A stretch of DNA of 64,000 nt from Ceratopteris richardii (lineage: Eukaryota; Streptophyta; Polypodiopsida; Polypodiales; Pteridaceae), in the NCBI GenBank assembly GCA_020310875.1, contig CM035420.1, positions 184,499,380 to 184,563,379 on the forward strand, read 5' to 3'. Positions within the stretch are counted from its first letter, which is position 1; each line of letters begins with the position of its first letter. The position numbers were made by a program, and so were the translations under genes. Positions 51,067 to 62,919 of the stretch are shown piece after piece. Below the pieces are notes generated by a model. It ran no database searches, was not told where the DNA came from, and saw only the letters and a program-made list of their open reading frames with translations.

Positions 51067-52300
51067 TTGAAGACGACATGCTTTACTACAAAGGTTGAAT
51101 CTATGTCCCCGATAACCGAGATACACAAGGAATTGCTCTGGGAGGCACGTGATTGCAAAGTCATAGGACATGGAGGACAAAACCAAAGCTATGAGCTGCT
51201 ACATATGCACTTTTATTGGCCCAAGATGAAGGCACAAGTCCTTGAATATGTGGAAACTTTTTTGACATGTCAACTAGTATGTCAAGACCGCATCAAGCTG
51301 GTGGGCCTCCTTCAACCACTACCTGTTTTGAACAGACCTTGTGACATGATCAGCATGGATTTCATAAACGACCTTTCACCATCCCAAGGACACACCATCA
51401 TCTTTGTGGTAGTAGATTACTTCACCAAATAGGCTCACTTCATTTTGGCAAAGCCTCCTTTGAACGCAAAGCCAATGGCCCAAGTGTTCTTTATGCACAT
51501 AGTCAAATACCACGACCTATTTTTTGCCATAGTTTTAGGTCGTGATGGATGCTTCTTGAGTCAGTTGTGGACTAAACTCTTTTTTCTACTGGGCACTCAA
51601 ATTAGATTTTCCTCAGCTTGCCACCCACAAATCAATGGACAAACCAAATGGCTTAACCAAACAATTGAAGATTATCCGTGCAACTATCTTCAAACCGACC
51701 AAAGAGATTGGGCCAAACACTTGGACATTCTCGAATTTCACTATAATGCCTCGGTTCATTCAATTTAAAAGATGACACTGTTTGAATTAACAACCAACAA
51801 AGAAGTCATAAACCCGTTAGAACTAACGCAAGACTCCACGCTATCATCAAATGGCCCAAATTGTGGAGCTTTCTTGGACTAATGGAAGACAAAGATAGAA
51901 GAGGAAAAGTCCAGCCTACAAAGAAGCAAGGAGTCAATGGTTAAGTATGCAAACCAAAAGAGAAGACTGGATGAAGTTTTCAAGGTCGGGGACTTAGTTC
52001 TTGTAAGTTCACACATCACACTTAACCGCAATTTCACACACAAGTTCAATCATCGATACTATGGCCTATACAAAGTACCAAATCAGATCAATGCAATCAC
52101 ATATCAGCTAGAACTCCTCAACAATGTCCAGTTTCACAACACATTCCATGTGAGCTTGCTCAAGCAATTCAAGTCAGACACCAAGTATGGATGCAAAGTT
52201 CTAGTGTTGCAAGATGGCAAGAACTAGTTCAAACCAGAGGCCATTCTAGAGCATCACGGATAGTCCGCAAGTTCCTCATCAAATGGCATGGTTGCCTCCT
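51067..52300 (+). pseudogene. gypsy integrase and chromodomain remnant (element D)
   Basis: The zinc domain (GHGGQNQSYELLHMHFYWP, then CQLVCQD) is followed by the core: first Asp in ISMDFINDLSPSQ; stop at 51430-51432; second Asp in VLGRDGCFLSQLW; third position in GQTKWLNQTIED, where the catalytic Glu has become Lys (usual GQTERLN). The C-terminal part 51937-52227 has KVGDLVLVSSHI and HKFNHRYYGLYKVPNQINAI. A following RKFLIKWHG segment in another frame is a chromodomain remnant, placing D in the chromovirus branch. Confidence 0.8.
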
Positions 52301-52508
52301 TGGATGTGGATTGGATCTCAATCAATAGATTCGGTCCTGACCATCCCCTTGTTTGCAAATTCTATCGTGCACCATAGGCCAACTTTGGCCCCTTAGCCCC
52401 TTATAATGTTCCCAAAAATTCTGTATAACACTAGGTTGTATCAATCCAAAATTTTGTAAATCTGAACTCGCTTGTTGAGGACAACAAGCTCTTCAAACCG
52501 GGGGAGGA

Positions 52509-52825
52509 TGTCACAACCCCTGTTTACCTATCCAGGTCTTTTCACTGCCTGGGATGTTTACCTTGTGGCACTGATTTATGTGCAACTATAAGGGGTAGTA
52601 GTGCTCTTGGAAGCCACCTCCCCAGCCAAGCTCTCTTTGTCGTCCTGTTCGAATCGTTCTTATGAAGGTAATTCAAAATGCTTTCTTGGCAAACATCTTG
52701 GCATTTCGTGTTCTTGTGTTCTTGTGTTCTTGTGCATGCCTTGGGTCCTCTTTCAGGCCTTGGGCGTTTGGGGTGGTCCAAGACGTCTCAGAGGGAGGGG
52801 GGAGGGAGAGTCTATTATCGACCTC
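52509..52825 (+). repeat. 3' LTR of element D (start)
   Basis: Starts TGTCACAACCCC after a purine tract CCGGGGGAGGA (52498-52508). It contains a few GTTCTT repeats at 52709-52735. The right end is not defined; X sequence is recognisable from about 52790-52830. Confidence 0.6.
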
Positions 52826-55560
52826 CTAAGATTCGCCAATTCCATAGATACTTTGGGAGGTGCGGCCATAGTTGTTATCGAGGATGTGTGTGCATAAGGA
52901 GCTTCCAAATCATTAAATTCCTTGGTAAGTTTGTCGAGGGCATCCAAAAGAATAGTATAATCCTTTAAGATGATTTTGATACTCTTTGATGCCACCACTT
53001 GGAACCATGAAGCGCTCATAGGGGAATTTGGTATGTCCAAAGCTTCTTTGAATTTTTTTGTATTTTGAATTTGCAGCCTTTGGTTTTCCTCTTTTATCAC
53101 CACCAAATGTCTTTGTAACAACCAGATCTTGCACAAACTTGGCATTGTGGTCGATTTGCATGCAGAGTTGCTCTTCCATTTCTTCTATTGCTTGTTTGTT
53201 TTGAGCTTCAAGTTGTAATTCTAAAGCATTTTGGGCCTCCTTCAAGGTGGTTTATCTAGCATTTAATGAAGCATTTTCTATCATTAATGAGTTGAGTCAA
53301 GATTTCTACCTATTTAATTGTTCTTGGAGGTGCTTGTGTATTTGTCGTAAGGCCGCATACTCTTCTATGATTTGATTATTACATTTAAAATTTTGACTCA
53401 AGATTGAGTCAATGATAGATGAAGTATACACATGATTCATATATACAGATGCATCTTGATGGAAGCTGGATGCATTTGGGAATGAGGATGGGATGGAAAG
53501 AGTGGATGCAAAAGTGAACACACTAGTGAGTGGAGTTGCTGTTGGTGGTGGGGGATTGGGAATCATGGTGTGATGGGTAGTGGTGGTGCAATGGTGGGAG
53601 GAGATATGTCCATTAATTTTGACGTGGATGTGTGTGAGTTGATGATTATGAACAATGGTATCGATGCATGTTGTGTAGTGTGTGTGGCTCTTGGAAAAAA
53701 TGGTTATGTTGTTAGTATAGGTTGGGTTAATGACACAATTGTTGGAGGTCTAATATCAAGCAAGGAACTGAACATTGAACCCTAGGGGTTGGTGGTGGTG
53801 GTATTGGTCAGTGATAATGATGAAAGGATTAGGAATTGAGGGTCGATAGGTGGTGGAATAGGAGCAATCATGGGTGATACTGGTGGTTGGGTGGTAGTAA
53901 TGGGTGAGGAAGTGGTGATAATTGGTGGAGGTATTTTAAAGTTAGAGACAATATCTTGGGATGTCTCACTTATGATTAGAGTTGGAGAAGTGATAGGTAC
54001 ATGAATCTAGGATAGGGCTTGTGGTGACGTTTCAAAAATGGGTTGGAATTCATGTGAGAGGGAATTGGTGGAGGAGGCAGGAGTGGTGGTAGATGTTTGA
54101 GTGTGATAATGTTGATGGAAGGGATTGGTGGAGGTTTGTATCTTCATAGAATTGATCGATGAGAGAGGTTTGGGGGTACTGGATCTTGGATCGTCTGTCC
54201 ACATTGTGGTTGTACACGTACTCTCTTGGAATCATAGCGGGTTAGGGGGCATTTAATTAGAAAATTGAGTGCCTCTACTACCCAACTACTTCTATCAATG
54301 TATGCATAATATCTATAAAATCCTCGCCAAGTCCACTTTGTTCCAATTCTTGTTGGAGGATCACATGACTTCTTTCTTCGTTTAGTAGCTGTCTTGCTTG
54401 TACTGCTTCAAACTATGTGTGTAATCTTTGTAAAGTTATTGTGTATGCTGAGTGATCATGTTCTTCATCTTTCATTGCCTGCTACTACTCTTCATCCTAA
54501 TCTCTTTTCCCTTCTTCTTCTTCCTTTGTATGTAGTCATTGCTCTTTTTCATGATCATTTCATGCTTGCCCATTTTCATGGTCAGTTTTTTAATGCAAGT
54601 AGCTTGGAGGCTCTTCATAGTGTACATCCGAATATTGAATATATGGAAAACTAAGGTAATGTCTACTTAGAATCAAAATTCAAAGTCTCTTCTTGTGTTA
54701 CCTTACCCATTACAGAAAATACAAATTCTTGGGCAATGGGTTGGTTGGGTTCCAGAACCATTGTGTCAATAGCTGTAGTTTACATAGTATCTTTTGGTTG
54801 TGTTATGGGAGTAATGGTGACTTCCATTGCTGCTGAGCTCAAGAGAAGTATGGTGAAAGGGGGATTTAAGGGCTCAGGGTCCGTTGGTGATTGTTCAAGG
54901 GTCACTATTGATTCATTAGGTTTCAAGCAAGAAATAGTGCCTCTCATGCATTTCACTGGCTAGACTATAAAGGATCTTCGACCTTGTAGTGCTTCTAATT
55001 GTGCTTTGGTGAGAGCTCATTCTATTGGAATATTCATTCCTGTTGATTTCCTCCACACTAAGGTATCTTGGTTGGTGGGAATGTGTGTGATGGACATTTT
55101 TAGGCCTGCATCACTAGCTTGTGAGTTAAATTGAACTTCTTTAATGGTTGATTTGGAAGCAAAGAGGCTAACATGAAAGTTCTTGTAATGACTTTGTCTC
55201 CATCTCGGTGTAGAGTATGAATTAGAAAGTAATATCTCAAGAAATCAAGTTTTTGGAGGGGTGCATTGAGGTATGCAGCAAGCTTGCTTTCTCCCAAATT
55301 GGTCATAAGTCTTTAGCATTATGTAATTCTTCAAACTCTTGTGAGAAGAATTGCAATCGACCCAATTCATGATCGAATTCCAACTTTGACTCTCAAATGA
55401 AGGGGGCATGTGCTAGTTTTCCAAATAGTCCTTGGAACCAGTGAAATTTCATGTGAACTCATTCGCTTCCTCTTATCTGTGGGCCTTCAATTGGGATGGT
55501 TCCTTAGAAATAAGCAAACTCTAGTTCTTGGAGGACCAAGTACTACTCAATGGGAATAGA
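52790..55560 (-). pseudogene. ORF X, copy C
   Basis: From the right: an N-terminal domain not seen in the other copies (55560-54980, FFSQEFEELHN, LDFLRYYFLIHTLHRDGDK, KKFNLTHKLVMQA), then a segment matching the helical domain of copy A (SAYTITLQRLHT, ILQQELEQSGLGEDFIDIM, about 54470-54280), a Ser/Thr/Pro/His-rich linker (54235-53570), the coiled coil (53566-53100), the motif SPMSASWFQVVASKSIKIIL (about 53035-52970), and APYAHTSSITT (about 52930-52890). The C-terminal domain of copy A is missing. At the site of the shared TAG of copies A and B it has CAA (53071-53073). It has many stops and frame changes. Confidence 0.6.
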
Positions 55561-56109
55561 TATAAAATGAATCGGTCTGAAGCTCAGTCGTGATGTGCTG
55601 CTTCCATTGCTTCTTGATTTTTGTTTGATCCGTAAGAACTACAAACACAAGGAAAACATATTAATATTGAAATAGACTTCGATCCAAGTATGGTGAGACC
55701 TTGTTCCCTTTGTAATACTAACATGAATCCATAGTTTATCTTGTGTTATGTATTACTACTCTATTAGTTGCTATACATAATGCTTGTCACTAGATCACAT
55801 GTGTGCATACTTGAGATGATGCATGAATTTAGCATGCTTTTGGTGGTCTACGTGTGTTTACAATGTGTATGTTTAGCAAATTATTACAAGTTATGAGTGG
55901 GTTATGGAGAAATTACTGTAGCTAATTGGTCATATGGATCTTTAGGAACCCATTTCCTAACTTTTCTAGGTGAATAACGTGTCATTGGATGTACAACTTT
56001 ATGTTGATAAGAATGATCGATATGAGAAGGCTTGGGTATTCCTAAAGAAGGTAATCTAGGAGGGCCATCAAGGAAGTTTTAGGCACCCATAAAAGTGAGG
56101 TATTCGTGC
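55561..56109. other. No gene recognised
   Basis: AT-rich sequence without a recognisable coding segment, repeat or LTR terminus. It lies between X copy C and copia S. Confidence 0.35.
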
Positions 56110-56937
56110 ATGCCATCCAACCTCACAACTAGAAGTGGCCATAGTAGGCTGCTTCTTACTACAAAGATATGCATGAGCTACAAGCAGAAAGCAAAACCAC
56201 TTGTCGACACATGAGTGTCATAGCAGCCAGCCCATTCCGAGTTAGAAAAAGCATGTAAATCTGGCAATAATAATACCCCCTTGAGATAAAACAATCCAAG
56301 TAGCATAGAACTTCTCAAGTAATGAAAGATGCGCTTAACCCCTTGCCAATGCTTGACATTTGGGCAATGCATAAACCTGCTCATATGAGAGACAAAAAAA
56401 TAAATATTAGGATGAGTTATGCATAAGTAAATCAAGTAGCCAATAGCTTGATGATAGAGAACAACATCAAATGCATCTCCAACATTATGACGACTCAACC
56501 GTAAACGTGTTTTCATAGGAGTGGCAATAGGTTTGCAATGTTCAAGGCCAAAATGTTGTGATAATGTGTAATATATCTTGTTCAACACAAAGCTATTCCC
56601 CCATCAACCTCCCTAAATTGAATGCCCAAATAATGATACAAATGCACCAAATATTTAATCTCAAAAGGCATGCAGATTAGCAATAAATTCAGCAATATGC
56701 TTCTCATTAGGGCCAATGCGCATTAGCCATGAACATACACAACAATGATCAGAAGTACATCATTTGCATGATTAAGATATAAGATGTTCTCAATTAGACT
56801 CTTCTCAAAATCATGTGTAAAGTAGGCATGTATCTTTTCATATCAAGCATGTGATGCTTGTGCCAAACCATATAATGCCTTTTCCAACTGCACACTTTGT
56901 TTTCATGCCATTTTTGCACAAAACCATGGGGATGAAA
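56110..56937 (-). mobile_element. Ty1/copia element S (L family), 3' part
   Basis: RT end and RNase H start of an L-type element. It stops at 56937, where the LTR of J begins; the 5' part of S resumes at 61441. The homologous stretch of L is 33415-34235. Confidence 0.72.
56178..56930 (-). pseudogene. copia RT end and RNase H start (element S)
   Basis: 56588-56178 encodes HFGLEHCKPIATPMKTRL, SRFMHCPNVKHWQGVKRIF, and PDLHAFSNSEWAGCYDTHVS. To the right (56590-56930) the RT part is degraded, with traces of the KALYGL and YVDD regions. It is colinear with L. Confidence 0.78.
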
Positions 56938-57557
56938 TGATGGAGATGAATAATCCCAAAAAGGCAAGCTATAATCGAATTTAGAACACCTCTATATCAA
57001 GTATAACTTATAAACTTCTTCAATTTTGGAAAATTATTGTCAATTTATGAGTTATCACCATTACTGTGAACTATGACCATACTCAGAAAAGTCTGCCTCA
57101 CAAAATGCATTCATTAACTTATAAAATGATCAAAGTTTCTTATGAAAATTCGATACAATACTCTCATAATATTTGTGCAGCTATTCCAAGTGAAAACTCT
57201 TCAAAACAATTTACAAAAATTCAGATTTACTTCAATAAGTAAGCCTATGTCTGAAGTAGGCTTTCTCTGCAAGCAACGTTTACATATGTAACTTTAAATG
57301 CATGGTTCTCACAAAGTAGACCCCATTTGATCAAATGCTTGTACATATAGATTGCTTACCTTCCAACTTAAAGTCTGAATGCTTAGTTGTGCAAAACTTT
57401 ACTCTATAGACTAAGATCTGATCAATTCTTTGACCATCAAGATTTCACCTGTTTCAGGATTCACTCATCACCTGTTGACATATGAATGTAGATTCGTCAT
57501 TACATCAAAGTATTTTTGAAGTTTTTATGAAACTATTGCACATGTGTATGTAGAACA
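56938..57557 (-). repeat. 3' LTR of copia J (proposed)
   Basis: About 620 bases with plus-strand start TGATGGAGATGAA and end TGTAGAACA. The left edge is where homology of S to L stops. A purine tract (AAGTGAAGTGGAAGTTTAGG on the minus strand) precedes it on the right. No second copy is available to confirm it. Confidence 0.5.
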
Positions 57558-57603
57558 TCTGTTCCTAAACTTCCACTTCACTTCATGATTTAGACTTTGA
57601 TCT

Positions 57604-58470
57604 TTACTTCAAGTCTTCATCCCTAAACTTCATGTAATCGTCAATTATTGATTGTCTTGCTCCAACGGCTCCCCCTAAATCATCAATTGTGATTACCTGC
57701 ATCTTCTTTATCCCTTCCATATCTTTAAACCTCTGCAATTTGGGTCCATCCAAGCTCTTTGTTAACATATGTGCAAGTTGATCCTTTGTAGGAGTATGCA
57801 TGATTTCTATTTCTTTATCAACAACCTTCTCTCTCAAAAAATGATATTGAATCTCGATATGTTTGGTCATGGTATGAAACACAAGGTTAGCTCCCAAATA
57901 CAAAGAAATCATGTTATCTCCACAAATGATAGGAGTACTCTGAATAATATCAAAACTCTTCATGAGAGTTTTTAGCCATATGATATCCTTTGCAGCTTCT
58001 ACCATACCTTTGTACTCTGCCTCTATAGATGATAAAGAAATTGTATGTTGCTTCTTAGAACACCATGAAATTAACTTATCTGCCACATAACACAAATAGC
58101 CATGTGTTGATCTTCTATCATGAGAGTTACCTGCCCAATCTGCATCACTATATATCTTGATCCTTGTATGTGAAGTAAACCCATAATACAAACCTTCTTT
58201 AAGTGTAACCTTAATATACCTAAGCACCTTTTGTCCTCCAATCCAAGGTTCCTTTCTAGGACAGTGCATGAATTGAGATAGAACTCCAATTGCATAAGAC
58301 AAATCAGGCCTTGTTAATGTAGCATAATTCAAGCTACCCACCAAAATCTGATAAAGCTTCATGTCTTTGAATTCTTCTCCTCCATATCTACTCAATTTGT
58401 GATTCACTTCCATTGGAGTTGGTGCTATCTTGCAATCTTCCATTTTAAACTTGATTAGCAAATTCTTCAA
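57604..58470 (-). CDS. copia RNase H and RT end (element J)
   Basis: 288 open codons. It starts with the RT C-terminal end (MKNLLIKFKMEDCKIAPTPM), then GSLNYATLTRPDLSYAIGVL, RNase H with IYSDADWAGNSHDRRSTHGY (first Asp), SSIEAEYKGMVEAAKDIIWL (Glu), ICGDNMISLYLGAN (third Asp), TKHIEIQYHFLRE and THMLTKSLDGPK-like AHMLTKSLDGPKLQRFK. All RNase H catalytic residues are visible, and this is the most complete copia RNase H in the window. It is separated from RT by a stop or frameshift near 58530. Confidence 0.87.
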   Translation of the reverse strand: MKNLLIKFKMEDCKIAPTPMEVNHKLSRYGGEEFKDMKLYQILVGSLNYATLTRPDLSYAIGVLSQFMHCPRKEPWIGGQKVLRYIKVTLKEGLYYGFTSHTRIKIYSDADWAGNSHDRRSTHGYLCYVADKLISWCSKKQHTISLSSIEAEYKGMVEAAKDIIWLKTLMKSFDIIQSTPIICGDNMISLYLGANLVFHTMTKHIEIQYHFLREKVVDKEIEIMHTPTKDQLAHMLTKSLDGPKLQRFKDMEGIKKMQVITIDDLGGAVGARQSIIDDYMKFRDEDLK

Positions 58471-58551
58471 ATACCTTTCTGAGTTGCATATACTCCATGT
58501 TGAGTATATGAAATCTCCATTCCCAAGAAATATGACAAATTTCCCAAATCA

Positions 58552-59200
58552 CTAATCTTGAACTTTTTTCTCCATCTGTTTCTTAAGTATTTGTATGCCT
58601 TTGTCATCTGTACCTATAAGCATTATGTCATCAACATAAATACAAACATAGATAAACCCATCTTCACTTGCTTTGACTAGCAAGCTACTATCTGCCTCTG
58701 ATGCTTGGAAACCAAGTTCCTTCAAGAACTTCACAAGCCTATAGTTACATGCCCTTGGGACCTGCTTCAAGCCATACAAAGATCTCTTGAGCTTACACAC
58801 ATGATTTGGATAAAATTGATCTTTAAAACCATCTGGTTGTTCCATGTAAACTTCATTTGAAATATAACCATTTAAAAATGCATTCTTCACATCTAATTGA
58901 GACAATTTCCAACCTTTGCATGGAGCAATGGCTATAAGAGTTCTTATGGCTGTTATCTTTGCAACAAGACTATAGGTTTCATCATAGTCCATATCATATG
59001 TCTGCATACCCTTTTACAACAAGTCTGGCTTTGTACCTAGACACACCTCCATCTGCATGCCTTTTTGTTTTGTAAACCCATTTGCATTCTATCACTTTTT
59101 GATTACCTAGTTTTGGCACTAAGTCCCAAGTTTCATTCTCAATGAGTGCATCATATTCTTCCTTCATAGCTTTCTCCCAATTCTCCTTTCCTTTTGCCTC
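58552..59200 (-). pseudogene. copia reverse transcriptase (element J)
   Basis: N-terminal RT in 59200-58994 (ENETWDLVPKLGNQKVIECK, SRYKARLVVKGYA), then 59007-58552 in another frame with DYDETYSLVAKITAIRTLIA, LDVKNAFLNGYISNEVYMEQ, CKLKRSLYGLKQVPRA and YVCIYVDDIMLIG (intact YVDD). One frame change at about 59000 is the main lesion. Confidence 0.87.
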
Positions 59201-60200
59201 ATCATATGTAGAAGGATCTTCATCTGTCTTTATCATGTAAGCAGGTTGCTTTTTGTTCCTTGATGATCTTCTAAGTTCTCCACTCCTTGAAGTTTTTGGT
59301 TCATCATATTCTAGATCAAACCTTGGCATTCCTTCACCATCAATTTGAGGTTCAAAGTTCTCTTCTTCATGAGATATTTGAACCTTTGATTTACCCTTGT
59401 TTTGACTCAATACTTCTTCAAGACCTGCATAAGCCCTATTTGTACCTGTATACCAAGTACCTTGCTCATCAAATGTAACATCCTTTGACACAAGAAATTT
59501 CTTTGTGGATGCACTCCACAACCGGTATCCCATTTGCTTGTCATCGTAACCAATGAACACATATTTTTCAGCCTTTGGTCCCCATTTATGCCTTAATTGA
59601 GAAGGAACACAAGCATAGGCTAAACAACCAAATAATTTGCAATGATTTAATGTAGGTCTCTTACTGCACCAAGCTTCATATGGTATCATACTCTGCAAAG
59701 CTTTACATGGTAGCCTATTAACCAAGTATGTGGTTGTATTTATAGCCTCAGCCCACAAAAAATTAGGGCAATTCTTCTCTTTCATCATTGACCTTGCAAA
59801 CTCAACAAAAGTTCTATTTCTCCTTTCTGCTACACCATTTTGTTGAGGAGATTACCTGCAAGTAACTTCTCTCTTTATACCTGCATTCCACAAATAATCA
59901 ATAAATTCATTTGCGAAATACTCTCCCCCTCCATTTGACCTCAATCTCTTCAATTTTTGTCCTATAACTCTTTGTGCATATACAAGATAGTGTTTAAATG
60001 TTCTAAATACTTTTGACTTATCGTTGATCACATAAATAGTGATCCACCTAATAGCATCATCAACATAAATGACATAATATCTCAAATCATTTACACTAAA
60101 GTCCTTTGAAGGACCCCATACATCTATATGCACCAATTCAAGCCTTTCTGAATACATGAAATCATGTTTGTTATATGATTGCTTATGAGCCTTACCTAGT
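59201..60200 (-). pseudogene. copia integrase (element J)
   Basis: 60157-59852 starts the core LELVHIDVWGPSKDF (first Asp). The second catalytic position reads LRSNGGGEYFANEF, with Asn in place of Asp. 59788 onwards keeps the C-terminal part with CKLFGCLAYACVPSQ, YVFIGYDDKQMGYRL and EQGTWYTG. The Glu segment (NGVAERRN) lies at about 59845-59820, separated by a stop. The catalytic core is therefore inactive. Confidence 0.85.
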
Positions 60201-60769
60201 TAACATGATTCACATTCATATGTCATGTGTTGACCTACAACATCAGGTAATTCAAGTATTGAACCAATGTTAATCATCTCTTTAATACCTCTTTCATTGA
60301 AGTGTCCAAGCCTTTTGTGCCAAAGATCTAACTCAGATATCTTTTTGTCTCCATATGTGAACAAGGCATGTCCAACATTACCTTGCACCTTCAATGTAAA
60401 AAGTCTTCCTTCTTTCTTTCCTATAAAAATGTGTTTATACCCTTGACTAGGGTCTTCAACATAAACTCTATCATTAAAGAACCTCACCTCATATCTGTTT
60501 TCCACAATTTGTCCTACACTAATCAAATTCTTTGGAATTGTAGGAACATACAAAACTTTTCTCAAAAGAGTACTTCCATCTTTGGCCTTCACTGATCCAA
60601 TAGACTTCACCTTGTGCTTTGTATTGTCACATGTTTGAACTTTATGATTAATGACTTTATTATCCAAATCAGTCATTAAAGTAATGTTACCACTCAGATG
60701 ATTGTTGCATCCTAAATCAATGTAAAACACTCTTTGATCTTCACTTGGAACTTCACATGTTGCATTCAT
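60200..60769 (-). pseudogene. copia protease and GAG-pre-integrase (element J)
   Basis: 189 open codons. Protease VFYIDLGCNNHLSGNITLM, where DSG has become DLG. Then TLLRKVLYVPTIPKNLISV, the pre-integrase segment DLWHKRLGHFNERGIKEM and HMTYECESC. The zinc-binding His and Cys residues are present. Confidence 0.85.
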
Positions 60770-60771
60770 GA

Positions 60772-61440
60772 TTAGGGTTGATTCCTCCTTCTGATTTGAT
60801 GCATAATTGTAGTAGGTATTGTTGTAAGACTAACCTTGAAAGTTTCTTCCACCATTTCTTCCAAAGAAGCCTCTACTACCTCTACCTTTGAAACTTCCTC
60901 TTTAATCACCTTTTCCTCTTTGATTATAACTCTGATTAAAGCTACTAACACTTTGATTGTTATGCCAACATTCATGAGAAAGATGATTAGTCTTACCACA
61001 TATCCAACATGCTTTGACATTATCCTTGTTTCTACCTCTTCCTCTACTTTTGCCACTTCCTCTTCCTCTTAGGAAGTTTGCTTCGCTTGAAGTACCTTCA
61101 TCTTCAACTGATTGTTGCTTTCCTTTGATAGCCTTATTCTTATCCTTAGAATACATTGCATGACCTGCACTCTTATCAACATCTCCTTTGATATCATTCT
61201 CAAAGGTTAGCATATGACCTAGTAATTGATTCAAATCAGGAGTACAATGATCCAATGAAAGTTCTATTGATAATATGAATGGCTTCCACTTCTCATCTCC
61301 ACTTAAACCTGTAAGAATTTGTCTAACCAATTTATCTTCTTCAATGTTTGCATCAACTACACCTAAACAATCAGCAATGTCTTTCATCTTTGTCAGCCTT
61401 CTTCTTGAATGTGGTAAACTCGGCCCATAGTGATGCTTTC
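60772..61440 (-). pseudogene. copia gag C-terminal part (element J)
   Basis: 61387-60902 encodes the gag end: EEDKLVRQILTGLSGDEKW, then an Arg/Gly-rich basic stretch (GRGSGKSRGRGRNKDN) and the zinc knuckle CWICGKTNHLSHECW. 61056-60772 gives the remainder in another frame. The capsid start is cut at 61440 by the S junction. Confidence 0.83.
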
Positions 61441-62463
61441 CTTGACGTGGTTGTATTCTAGAAATGCTCCTATTTTGAACAAGATTAGTAGAATTTGTTT
61501 AAGGTATAGAGGCTTTTGCAACAACCATTCTAACCTATTTCTTCTTTGCCTCTTTTGTAGCCAATTTTGGACAACTCTTTATGACATGATCATTTCCCTT
61601 ACAAGTATATGCAAAACTATTTTTGCTTTTCTATTTTGTTCTCATCTTTGTGCTTCTTCTTTGACTGTGTAGCATTATTAGATTTTTGCTTACTAGTAGA
61701 TGAGCTCCATTTACCTTTGCCCTTCTAATTATCTAGAGAAGTTTTTATGTGCAACATGCATAATGGATCTATTATGCCTAGATTGCCCTTTGTGCAATAA
61801 AATAGAGACTAACTCCTCAAATGTTAAGGCATTTGGATTACCTTACATCATTAATCTAAGAGTAGAAGAAAAACTCTGATATGATCTAGAAGACCATTAA
61901 GAACAATCCAACAAGTGAACTATGTGGCAAGACTTCATCAACAAAAATCAATTGCTCCTTCAAATATTTGATCTTTGTTTAAAAACTATCCATAGAATAT
62001 TCTTCATTCATATGCTCACTCTCCAACTGTTTTTTGGAGGTAAGCAACATGAGCCTCCTTTCTTGCTTGGTGTAAAGTGGTAAGTTTATCCCAAGCATCC
62101 TTTGATGTTTTGTAGGAGCAAAATGTGAGGAATAATGGAATATTTGACTGAAAAATCTATAAATGCATGTGCCTGAAAATATCTTCCATCCCAACAATGT
62201 TGCTCTATCGTAAGTGGAATAATAACCAAAGCATGAACAAGAATTTTTTGAAGATCATCATCTTCAATGTCATCTGCATCATCTTCAATAACTATATTTG
62301 TAGGTGTAGTAAGATGTTTTTCAACACCGTGCACAATATTCCATAGCCCTTTTGCTACCAATACATGATGCATCATATACGCCCACCATTGGTAATTAGT
62401 ATCATCCAAACGATCCTCAACAACCAACGTAGAGAACACATCATTGCTCTCAGCCATGGCCAC
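61441..62463 (-). pseudogene. copia gag (element S)
   Basis: 62463-62086 encodes the N-terminal part MAMAESNDVFSTLVVEDRLD, YQWWAYMMHHVLVAKGLWN, and FQAHAFIDFSVKYSIIPHI, close to the L gag start. Left of it the capsid and knuckle region (61441-62080) match L but have stops and frameshifts. Confidence 0.8.
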
Positions 62464-62743
62464 TAATTAAATATCTTAATGTAGAAAATTGATTGTATCT
62501 CAAAAAGTTGAACATAACCACCCTATAGAAGACTTTTCGTAGCCTTTGAGGTGCTTGTATTGGCGAACTATAACCTATATTTATGTTTTGTAGAAAAGGA
62601 CAAAATTTCGTACACAAGTGCTATGATAGTGCATTCGGAGGCTGAAATGAGCTCATATCAAAAGTTTGATTCACCAAGTTTTGTGCAATTATGAGACTGT
62701 GACTAGAGGGGTGTTGACAACACCCTAGATGAAGTGGCAACAT

Positions 62744-62755
62744 GTTGTGATACCA
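62744..62755 (-). promoter_or_regulatory. PBS of element S, initiator-Met type
   Basis: The minus strand reads TGGTATCACAAC, with the first eight bases as in L and the rest changed. Confidence 0.7.
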
Positions 62756-62757
62756 AT

Positions 62758-62919
62758 TCTTGGAGTTTGAAGTCTATGGAAGCACCCAAACAACACAAGG
62801 AAGAAGAAGAAGCTTTGAGATCAACACAAGACTAAATGAATTACTAAGTGAATGTGAAAAGTTAAGTAACCCATTAGGGTTACATGTGTATATACGGGCT
62901 GGGTGAAATCCTCACAACA
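62758..62919 (-). repeat. 5' LTR of element S
   Basis: About 162 bases that match the L LTR: a TGGAGTTTGAAGTC start, a GGAAGAAGAAGAAGC stretch, AACCCATTAGGG, a GTATATACGGGC TATA-like site, and an end CTCACAACA. It is shorter than the L LTR because of an inner deletion. Confidence 0.65.

Larger units (their letters stand above)
48433..52825 (+). mobile_element. Ty3/gypsy element D, chromodomain type
   Basis: The plus strand carries a gag end, protease, RT, RNase H, integrase, a chromodomain remnant, polypurine tract and 3' LTR start (52509). The 5' LTR and gag start are missing, replaced at 48432/48433 by the LTR of A. Stops and frameshifts are frequent. Confidence 0.82.
56938..61440 (-). mobile_element. 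Ty1/copia element J, nested in S
   Basis: The minus strand has a gag end, protease, pre-integrase, integrase, RT, RNase H and a 3' LTR (57557-56938). The 5' LTR and gag start are missing, and J meets S gag at about 61440. The same family gave element H. Confidence 0.78.
61441..62919 (-). mobile_element. Ty1/copia element S (L family), 5' part
   Basis: Gag (62463-61441), degenerate initiator-Met PBS (62744-62755) and a 5' LTR (62758-62919). All parts match L but with more changes. Confidence 0.75.
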
